Assembly: GCA_946800325.1 (NCBI GenBank)
Contig: OX326961.1
Coordinates: 9,216,655-9,280,654 of the forward strand
Length of the DNA: 64,000 bases
Direction: 5' to 3'
Source of the DNA: Luzula sylvatica
Taxonomy: Eukaryota > Streptophyta > Magnoliopsida > Poales > Juncaceae
Shown: positions 55,831 to 64,000 of the stretch, piece after piece
How positions within the stretch are numbered: position 1 is the first letter of the stretch
How the letters are laid out: the number at the start of each line of letters is the position of its first letter
Position numbers and translations under genes: made by a program
The notes under the pieces: generated by a model
What the model saw: the letters and a program-made list of their open reading frames with translations, nothing else
Database searches by the model: none
Told to the model about the DNA's origin: nothing

Positions 55831-56574
55831 ATACATCACAAAAATATACATCTTCATACCGCATAGCCGCAATCTCACAGGACTTGTAAATTCGAATTTG
55901 GTATTATGTTAAAAATCTGTAAACACCAAATGAATTAATAATAGTCATAATGATATGTGAACAATAAAGAACTTACTGAGCAACATCGTTTTGAAACTCA
56001 ATCGATTTTGCCAAGTCCCTCTCTTCTAACATCCAGCTGGCACAATTTCTAAAATTAAACACAAAAATATTATTGAGAATCGAAGCCCTGTGAATATCAA
56101 AATTATAAAAACCACCATGGGTCCTTTTGTAGGGGCCTTTTATGCAATTCCTGCATAACGACGGGGACTTTTGCAGAAAAATTAAGTTCTAGGGTTTGTT
56201 TATTAATGGAGATTTCTTAGGGTTTAACTTCCCCAAGTATTAAACAGCTATCCTAATATTATATTTAATGCTTAGTTTGTATATTAATTAATAAAAATAA
56301 TATGAGAAAATATCTGATGAAAATAAAATCACCATCAAAATTTCAAATTTGGGTTTTTTCAAGGAATTTATTTCTTAAAAAAATTAGTTGTAAAAGTATT
56401 TTATAATAAAATATATAATAATGATTAATGAGTTAGTTTCCTTACACCAAAAAGTTTACAAATTTTTTCTATACATTTCATCCTTATCATTTGATCAAAA
56501 AAGGGTATTATGGAAAAGATATAATGCAATTATGTTAAGTATTTTCAGAGAAACAAATATAAAAATATACAGTA
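55831..56574. repeat. Segmental duplication, copy 2
   Basis: Direct copy of 51041-51935, 4.8 kb away, lacking the 144-bp MITE. Just upstream (55765-55830) a further partial copy of the AATCGATTTTGCCGAGTTCC piece shows local repetition. Confidence 0.93.
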
Positions 56575-56575
56575 C

Positions 56576-56653
56576 CTTCTCGAGCTCATGGTTGGTTGAG
56601 ACTTCTTTCTGAAGTTTCTCTTTGTTCTCGTTTTCAATTTGGGCAATGTGAGT
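56576..56653 (-). pseudogene. Exon-like fragment, coiled-coil composition
   Basis: On the minus strand, after ATGTAG, 26 open codons read THIAQIENENKEKLQKKVST then NHELEK, with donor GAAG|GTACTG. Charge pattern and splice ends suggest a real exon of a coiled-coil protein I cannot name. It lies just downstream of the SUMO E2 fragment on the same strand. Confidence 0.45.
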
Positions 56654-56889
56654 CTACATTAAAAAAAGATTTGTTTATGATTTGTTCTCGTTTTTAATTT
56701 ATATGAAGAACTGAAAACCATCGGTTTGGGCCTGATCTGCCGAATTCGACTGGTCGAGTAAATCCTGTATTCCGACTAATTATATATGCTTTACTGTTAT
56801 ATCGCATGTCTCCACCCCTTCGAAATGAAGAAATATATATCAATTAATCTCGAAAAAGTAAAAGTAAAAAATGTATTGATTGAACTTAC

Positions 56890-57040
56890 AGTTTTCGATG
56901 AGGATGGAGGGAGAGACAATTCGAGAGGGAGAGACGTTTGAGTGGAAGAAGCCTCGAGGAAACTTGCATTTCGGAGGTTTGCTTGTATAATCCTCGCTGA
57001 AATGTAGCGTTAATGTATAAAATCCTCCTACCCAATCATT
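56890..57040 (-). pseudogene. SUMO-conjugating enzyme E2 (SCE1/UBC9) exon
   Basis: On the minus strand, between TGTCAG| and |GTAAGT, 50 open codons read NDWVGGFYTLTLHFSEDYTS then KPPKCKFPRGFFHSNVSPSR and IVSPSILIEN. This is the core of UBC9 (consensus TDWEGGYFPLTLHFSEDYPS, then KPPKCKFPxGFFHPNVYPSG). The catalytic cysteine of TVCLSIL is Ser here (IVSPSIL), and several conserved Pro/Tyr positions have changed. Neighbouring UBC9 exons are missing. The upstream exon joins out of frame. A transduplicated fragment, not an enzyme gene. Confidence 0.9.
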
Positions 57041-57232
57041 CTGACAAAAAAAAGTTGAAAATTGATCAAGAATTGAGCTCTGAGGTCAATTTTGACACAA
57101 ATTCTCTGTAAATTTTCAATATATCAATAAATATGAACTGAATTCATCCGACCAGAAAAATCGAACAAACGATAGCTCATTCGAGAAATCAGCACTGAGA
57201 AAGAAGAAACATCTCGATAAATGAAAACGTAC

Positions 57233-57306
57233 CGCTTGTTTCCAGGAAGAGCTAAATCCCGCAGATCCGGTCCAAACTCCACGAGAGCCGAATCCCGCAT
57301 TTCCAT
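57233..57306 (-). pseudogene. Possible first exon upstream of the SUMO E2 fragment
   Basis: Minus-strand ATG at 57306 opens MEMRDSALVEFGPDLRDLAL then PGNK, with donor GCG|GTACGT. It does not resemble the UBC9 N-terminus. Splicing to 57040 would reach TAG after four codons. The preceding minus-strand leader contains AAACCCTAGGG, common in plant 5' leaders. Parent gene unknown. Confidence 0.4.
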
Positions 57307-57442
57307 CCCTAGGGTTTCATCGCGATTAGTCGGTGTGTTTTTGTGGTTTCCATGGGTCGCACAAACGAAGGGAGACAGAGAAGGAGGGCGCCGCTTCCGC
57401 CTCTCTCTTTCGTCTAGGGTTTTTGTTGGTTTCGTTAATTAA

Positions 57443-58692
57443 TTTATATCATATAACGTATTTTAAATAAATTTGCAAATTTGCAAATTCAATGTGTATA
57501 CAGTAAGAATTCCAATGACTTCTTCACATTTCCAAGATATCTGCAATGTCTTTCCAAGATAGGTCCCAAAAATGTGTGATATGTTTTAAACTTGTATGGA
57601 GTAATGGATAATTTTGTCTGCAAAAACAAGTAAAAATGACTCGTTACATACGAGATCACACGAATTTGAAAAGATTACATGTAATCTGAGCCGAAAGTTG
57701 ACAGTATGATTAACTCATTTCCTTCTTTCCATGCTTGAATGGCCGTAAAAAGTAAATGTCTTCTCGTATAACTATGAATAAAACGAATAGCAGACCAACT
57801 TACATGCGAATTATGCTACACACCACGCAAAATAAACACGCACACACCCCGCATTTACTAATTAGGCATGTAATAAATGCACTTAATTTTCTAATTAACT
57901 TTTGCGGGGGATATAGCGGGGTAATTAAGCGTGGTGCCTAATATTGTTGCTTACATGCCATGACCCGCACAAACAACAATTGTGCAGGAGTTTGTATTAT
58001 TTTTTGTCATGTTTTTTTTTTCACATATAGAATGACAAGAATTTTTTGAATGATTTAAGGAAAAATCTGTAATAAATATCAATCATCATAAATAGGATAT
58101 AATGGTCATTTGATAAAAAAAATTGAATTTGTTCTTGATTAAATCATATTAGCTCTTGCAATAACGATATCCTTGTATAATTAATGGTCATTTGTAATCC
58201 AGTTCGTTAACTCGACTCTTTAACTTTGTTATGTCTTGTCGTTTAATAACTCATATTTTTTTTTATTAACGACTAGCTGATATTTATATATATTAAAAAT
58301 GTGTATTGGGCAAATTTATAAAAACCAAAGCGACCGTTTTGATGAGTGTCATTCCAAAAAATTATAAGAGATATTACAAAAAAAAAATGCTTGTTTTCAT
58401 TTCGTTTGTTTTGAAGGAATACCAATGATATATCAACAAAACAAATTAACAACAAAATATTATTATTTTTTAAATTAAATCAAAATCCAATAATAGAAAT
58501 ATATAATATACTTATTATTGAAAAATAAAACAAAATTAATGTTAAATAAACTATTAAATAATTTATTAAATTAAACTCCAATAAATGAGGATTAATAGGT
58601 TTTCGCAACAAGTTTGTATTACAAAAAGATCTTCAAATATTCATGAGATGTGGCGGATAAAAATTTGAAGCCCACAAACTTATGTGCTCGAA
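57443..58692. other. AT-rich intergenic DNA
   Basis: Nothing recognised. 57835-57945 has weak inverted phrases (ACCCCGCATTTACTAATTAG and CTAATTAACTTTTGCGGGGG). Confidence 0.4.
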
Positions 58693-59163
58693 TAGGGATG
58701 AGTTCGGTTCAAACATAACCGAATAAGGCCAAACCGATTTAAATCGAACCGAATTAAATTCAAACCGAACCGAACCGTTTTAACTTTTGAACCAATTAAA
58801 AATCGAACCGAATAGGAAACATTATAATTTTAAAATAAAATAAAATTGATCAAAATAATTATATTTTATTTATCAAAAAATATAAAAACATATTATAAAA
58901 TATAATTATATTATTTTATAGAATTATCGTATCAATTTTTTATATTTTAACATTAACATATTGAAAAATTACGAAAAATGAGATGTTATTCGGCCGGTTC
59001 GGTTTAATTGGTTTTCAGAACATCAAAACCGAACCGAACCGAAACAAATAAATCAAACAATATCATTTTTTGAACCGAACCGAACCAAATAAACCAAAAA
59101 ATCGAATCAATTAAATGAATTCGACCGGTTCGATTCGGTATCCGAATAAACCAAACCTACCCA
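58693..59163. mobile_element. hAT-like element, GGTTCGGTT family, second copy (~471 bp)
   Basis: Inverse orientation relative to 9452-9925. The right arm AATTCGACCGGTTCGATTCG ..AATAAACC mirrors its left arm. Left end TAGGGATGAGTTCGG. The right end is degraded (AACCTACCCAACG) and no TSD is readable. Confidence 0.7.
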
Positions 59164-59504
59164 ACGTGGCTCACTTGAATATCTAAGTACAATAAATATC
59201 TCCACAAAAATATGAAATTTATGGAAGCTCTCTAATTTGATATATTTTTTTTAATTTTGAAAGTAGTAAATATGATAATTTTTGTTTTGGGTATTTAAAT
59301 TTTAAAAAGCATACCTTTCATTATCCTCTGCTTAACAAAATAACAAATTATTTTATCAATTACAAAATTCACATTCATAAAAAATCAAATACGATCAAAT
59401 TAAATACTAAACCTATCAAATTAGACCCTCCACTCATCAAACTACACTCAAATATCATCATCATCAATCAACCGTATTCATCAAATTGAGCTTGATCAAT
59501 ATAT
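59164..59504. other. AT-rich intergenic DNA
   Basis: Nothing recognised. Confidence 0.35.
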
Positions 59505-60220
59505 TAAGGTCCCTACAAAAATCGAAAATATCAAATTTGTCTCTCAAAAAATGTAAATATCAAATTTATCCTTTCAAAAATTATTTCTTATCAAATTTAT
59601 CCTTTGAAAATTAGGAAATTGTCATTCTTACCCATTCGAAACTTATATAATATCAGATATATCCAAACCTGTTAATTTTCACTTGATTTTTAATTATAAA
59701 CTCCATTGAGTCATTAGCTTTAAAATTATTTGACCAAAATGCCCTTTCTTCTTCAACAAACTATAACTAAACCCATTTCTCCCTAGTTTATCGAAACTTT
59801 TAGTCTTTCTCTGCACCTCATCGTGCTTCTAATGGCTGAAACTGTACTGATCCCAACCTGACTGAGATTAAGCAAAATGGATACATATTGACCACAATTA
59901 GACACTAAGCCCTAAATCATAATTAAGATTAAGGGATACAACCAAATAGATATTCCAACACCCCCGATTATTATTACTTATTGACCTTAATACACTTATG
60001 ATTAACCATAATACCACCGTAATTATAGCAAATTGACCGCAATTAAGTATAATTGGCCTTAAACCATCACCAAATAGACCAAAAGAAACCGATCAACTTC
60101 AGAAATAAAGAGGATTGCCATCCCGTGGTGTATTGAAGCGTGTGATGCAATGGAGCTTGCCACAGTGTAGTGTAGATGAGTCAGAAGATCGTCAACATGG
60201 AGATACAAAGCCAGAGTGAG

Positions 60221-60251
<31 letters not shown>

Positions 60252-60410
60252 ATTAAAATGGAACTAAAACAAGGTTTCTGCTAAATGGAGTTAGAGCGAG
60301 ACTCGCCATTAAAATGGAGCTAGTCAGAACGAAGACCATGAGGTGAATGGATGAGGCTCCGAGGGCAAACTTGTCATTTTACCAGATTCTGTTAAATCTA
60401 ACATTTATAG
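59505..60410. mobile_element. Decayed MULE-type element related to 47208-48954
   Basis: The left arm has GGTCCCTACAAAAATCGAAA and repeated AAATATCAAATTTATCCTTT phrases like the 47208 arms. A weak right arm (GGGCAAACTTGTCATTTTAC) lies near 60362. Ends and TSD are lost. Confidence 0.5.
60222..60251. repeat. C30 homopolymer
   Basis: Thirty consecutive C, followed by CATTAAAATGGA, which recurs at about 60307. Confidence 0.95.
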
Positions 60411-60732
60411 AGGCTGTTCGGGAGCTAAGTTTTGGACTATTGTTTTGACAGGAAACTCATGTTCTCATGGAATGCAAATACATGTGTTCGATGATGTATT
60501 TGTAAGTAGAAAATGTTGGAGATACTTTACCTCTTTGTAGAAATATATACAATGATAAATTAAGGAGAGATTAACGAAATGATTTTGTATTATGAGTTGA
60601 TGAAATGAATTTACAATGGGTTTAATTTATAGAGATATCTAAAATTCCAAAAGTAATCATACTCATTGATATCCAACGGTCCATTGATCATGACTGTTGG
60701 ATCTAACTACTTCACTAATTAACTATTTCTAA
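60411..60732. other. Intergenic DNA
   Basis: Nothing recognised. Confidence 0.35.
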
Positions 60733-60945
60733 CACTCTTCCATCATATTTTTTATGATGTAATATGATTTAACATCTTAAAAAGTAACATTTCAATTCAT
60801 AATTTAATGTGTTAATTGTATGTTCAATTATAAATTAAGATAATTAAATTATAAATTAAGATATTAAATCATATTTTTGTGTGTTAATTTTGAAAGTGTT
60901 AAATCATGTTTACGTTATCAAGAATATGGGAGAATAATACTAGAG
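60733..60945. mobile_element. Relic of the TACATCCCCC MULE-MITE family, copy 3
   Basis: The core keeps TTTAACATCTTAAAAAGTAAC..AATTTAATGTGTTAATTG.. and ATATTTTTGTGTGTTAATTT, and the right side TTACGTTATCAAGAATATGG, matching 22577 and 42451 loosely. No TSD. Confidence 0.5.
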
Positions 60946-61435
60946 GGTGTACATGGCTACTCGTCGTAAGCCTATCAAAATCGAGGATTGTTTGCCAAAC
61001 CAAAGGAAACATGGTCTATTTCTCATGTTTTAAAAAGAAAGAGGTCAGAGTGAATTTTTCATTAGGAAAGGTGAAAGAAATAATACAAAAAGGACAATTT
61101 TATTGTTTGCCTTAAATTCTTTCCGACATTTCCTATATCAAGCATTAATGATTAATCATCATGGTGATTAATAAAAATACACTCTATTAATATTTAATTA
61201 ATATTGATTATTAATTATTAATACATAGTTACTTTAATTATATATTAATTAACTGTTAATGAATTTTTTTTACTAATTATCATGATAATTAATCGTTAAT
61301 TCGTGATATAGCGGATGTTGGGAGGATTTGAGGGGCTTAGTAAATAGGCTCCTAAAAAAATAATATTCCTTTTTTTTAGATCGATTTTTTCACATACGTT
61401 TTTGTCATTCTTCGTTCATTCACTTTAAACCAGTG
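60946..61435. other. AT-rich intergenic DNA
   Basis: Nothing recognised. Confidence 0.35.
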
Positions 61436-61520
61436 TTTTTAAAACCGGACCGGACATCGACCCGGCCGAGTCTCGGGTCACCGGTTCTTTGGTCGAACCG
61501 TCGGGTCAACCGGTTGAATT
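61431..61520. mobile_element. Arm of a CAGTGTTTTTAAAACCGG-type DNA transposon
   Basis: CCAGTGTTTTTAAAACCGGA starts a block of CCGGTT/AACCGG palindromic phrases. A related phrase block (AACCGGGTTCAAAAGCCGGT ..) occurs at 62797-62870, so one decayed element may span 61431-62880. Ends not proven. Confidence 0.4.
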
Positions 61521-61976
61521 GCTGATTTTCTAACGAGTATATTATATAAATTTGTTTATGCTGTTTATAAATAGATGGTATTATTGTTGAACCATCGAAG
61601 TGTTACTGAAGTTAAATTTCATCAAAAAAAAAAATATGGTATTATCATCCTAGAACATTAAAAAATCAATGTGCAAAAACAATTGTTGAAAAGGATAATA
61701 AATCCACTTGACAAATTTGTCTAAGTCCAAATCCAGACTTATCGAGTTATCACAATTTGTTTTACATAATATAACGACTCACGAGATTATCTCAACATTT
61801 TTCATTTCAGTTAGCTAACATAGCTACAGGACTTATGCAATAAGGCCCCTAAAATATCTGAAATTGTTGCAATAAAAACATAGCTTTAATACATTTGTAT
61901 CTGCCTCGACACTTGTTTTCGTCATTCGTCTCAGATTCTTTTTGAGAAGCCTATGCACTGTCTTTTTGTGCATATG

Positions 61977-61977
<1 letters not shown>

Positions 61978-62043
<66 letters not shown>
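61978..62043. repeat. (AT)n microsatellite
   Basis: About 33 uninterrupted AT units. Confidence 0.99.
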
Positions 62044-62046
<3 letters not shown>

Positions 62047-64000
62047 CTCTCATTCCTAAATACTGGAAAATGAATGAAAATTCAAACAAGGATTAGAAAA
62101 TATATGCAATTAGCTCAATTTTAAAGGACTAATGTAAAGATAAACATCAGTCAAATTGAATCCATTCATGAATGCCAATTTTTCTCACCATGCTCTAATT
62201 TTCTCAAACGAGACAAATTGTTTTCTCCTCTTGGCCATAAACCTGTTTTTCTTCAAATCGTTACAGTACATGACATCAGTAACAGTAACAATTATTAACA
62301 TCGACTCAAAATTGTGTGTTAATTACAATTGAAGGATTGTAATTGAGAGGAGCAATGGCATTATGGACATCTTTGTTCATTTGTACAAATCGAAATCACT
62401 TGCATGATATCAATATACCAAGATGCAAGTACCATTTGAAATTGTTCAGGCCCCATTTACGGCTCAAGACTATGTTAAATGAATTTCAGTGCTTATGTTA
62501 ATTGCTTCAATTAATAATATATTTTGGCAAATAGTTGAGATCAGACAAACCTCGAGAAAAGTTTCATATTGAAGAGTTGAAGAGTTTCTCGAAAAAAAAT
62601 AGGAGACCAGACACGGGGAAATCGAAAGCACTAGAACTAAAACACCAAACAGAAAGAAAGGAGATGATTAAATCGCAAAAGGTCCCAGAGAAAGAAAAAA
62701 AAAAGTTCCACCAAAAATCATTGTTTTGTGTTAAAGAGGAGTACGGGACGAATCTATGTTGGGTGTCTTGGGAAGAAAGAATAGCTCTGCACAATAACCG
62801 GGTTCAAAAGCCGGTTTATTTTCAAAAACCGGCCGGTTTAAGTTGTTTTGGGCGGTTTTTTTCGGTTAGACCCTTCTTTTTGTTGTAGATGAGGCCTGAA
62901 TAGGTGACATTACCTTAATGGTAGCTAATAATGGCTTAAGTTTATCAAAACAAATTGATGCATTAAGATCCTCACACACACACTAAAATTGTTTGTGCTA
63001 ATTTACCCACATTTTATTTTACATCTATGGATACAATACGTCAAAGAAATTTATGGGGTCTCACGTGTAATTCAAATTCCAAATATATTGAAATATATTA
63101 TTTTCGGCTAATAATATATTTACCGTTTATATTGTTCGTGAAACTAATATATGTTTAACTAATGATAGCATTTTGACTTAGTAATATGTAAATAAATAAT
63201 TAACCTTATATATTATTTAAATCCTTTATTTATATTATGTAAAATAAATACACAATTAATTATGTTTTTTCAATGTTAATGACGCATCAATTATTATAAT
63301 TAACAATTAAATTATGTTAAACAATATATATAGGCGTGTAATACTAATCATTAATCATTAATAATAATAATAATAAGCATTTGGAAAAGTAGCAAACGAG
63401 ACAAAAAGTTAAATTTTGATTTATATGAATATGCTCATGGCAACATAATAAAACCCAAAACCAATATTTCCGATCTCTCGGAGTCCCTTTTTTTAATTCA
63501 AAGATTATGCAATTGGCTATGAACTGATTACAGTGCCAATTGAGTCAGAGTCAGAGTCCATAATATTATGAGTCCGAAAGTCCGAAAGTCCGAAAGTGTG
63601 AGATTGTCAATATTTTTCAATCAGGTGATAAAATCTTTTCCAATCGGTGATTGTTGGAGCAAATATAATTAAAACACAAAATTAAAATTAAAATAAATGA
63701 CTTGTATTTCTTGGTGGTCAAGTTGTTGGTATTTAATATTAATTATTAATTATATATTATATATTCTAACAGTTAAACATTTCAGTATATTGTGTTAATT
63801 ATTTTGTAACGTTCACTTATTAATAATTGTATGAAGACCAATAGAAACGTACACTACCATTATAAAAAAATAAAAAAAGAAATTTCAAAGAAATTTTTTG
63901 AAATCAATTTTTTTTTTTGAAGAAAGTATACATCACTCCATGATCATATATATATATATATAAGATATTAAGACAATTATACTTTTCCCGCTCATTTCCC
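62044..64000. other. AT-rich intergenic DNA to window end
   Basis: An open frame near 62535-62888 is Lys/Glu-rich from purine bias and unrecognised. 63546-63598 has short runs of GAGTCA and AGTCCGAA units. 63945-63962 is a short TA run. Confidence 0.4.

Noticed and set aside
57230..57306. N-terminus of SCE1 for the downstream E2 exon
   Set aside because: The peptide does not resemble the UBC9 N-terminus, and the splice phase gives an immediate stop.
62535..62888. 117-codon Lys/Glu-rich frame
   Set aside because: Begins without clear start context, purine-biased, ends in CCGGTTT transposon phrases. No recognisable domain.

Overview
This is nuclear DNA of a flowering plant, most likely a eudicot. 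It is strongly AT-rich, with plant-type introns (GT..AG, T-rich), plant families of LTR retrotransposon, hAT, Mutator-like (MULE) and Helitron elements, a tRNA-derived SINE, and gene fragments whose closest relatives are plant proteins. The species cannot be named from the sequence. No organelle, bacterial or viral replicon is present, and there is no intact, confidently functional host gene.

Layout: 1-2.3 kb is a recently inserted, internally deleted Ty1/copia element. 2.3-14.5 kb is repeat-rich: a perfect 51-bp VNTR, two hAT elements with 8-bp target site duplications (TSDs), a MULE-type MITE with a 9-bp TSD, a Helitron 3' end and LTR-like sequence. 15.0-17.2 kb holds the only gene-like locus: four exons for a protein with two LSD1-type zinc fingers, a Lys/Glu-rich 37-residue repeat and a Transposase_24 domain. 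One in-frame TAA breaks it, and it runs into a ~41-bp tandem array (17.16-18.44 kb). 18.4-20.9 kb is a Ty3/gypsy LTR, tRNA-Asp primer site and leader.

22.2-26.0 kb is a 3.8-kb MULE carrying a broken FAR1-type gene. A MULE-MITE sits inside it and a hAT element inside that, each with its own TSD. 26.7 kb has a complete SINE. 27-38 kb is mostly featureless AT-rich DNA. 39.4-41.1 kb contains exon fragments of two unrelated housekeeping genes, ARP2 and the ribosome-assembly factor MRT4, upstream of a Helitron 3' terminus (44.2 kb). Beside them is a second three-level nest: hAT > MULE-MITE > copia-like solo LTR.

47.2-49.0 kb is a MULE with a perfect 9-bp TSD. 49.0-49.6 kb is a tandem array of hairpin-forming units. 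50-57.4 kb is a patchwork of gene fragments: eIF3h, ureidoglycolate hydrolase and SUMO E2 on different strands, plus a 744-bp direct duplication in which one copy carries a MITE and the other keeps the empty site. 57.4-64 kb holds decayed hAT/MULE relics and simple repeats.

Overall this is a transposon nest with transduplicated host exons. The most informative signals are the two dated insertion nests, the chimeric captured exons, the repeat-bearing zinc-finger/Transposase_24 locus, and the hairpin minisatellite.
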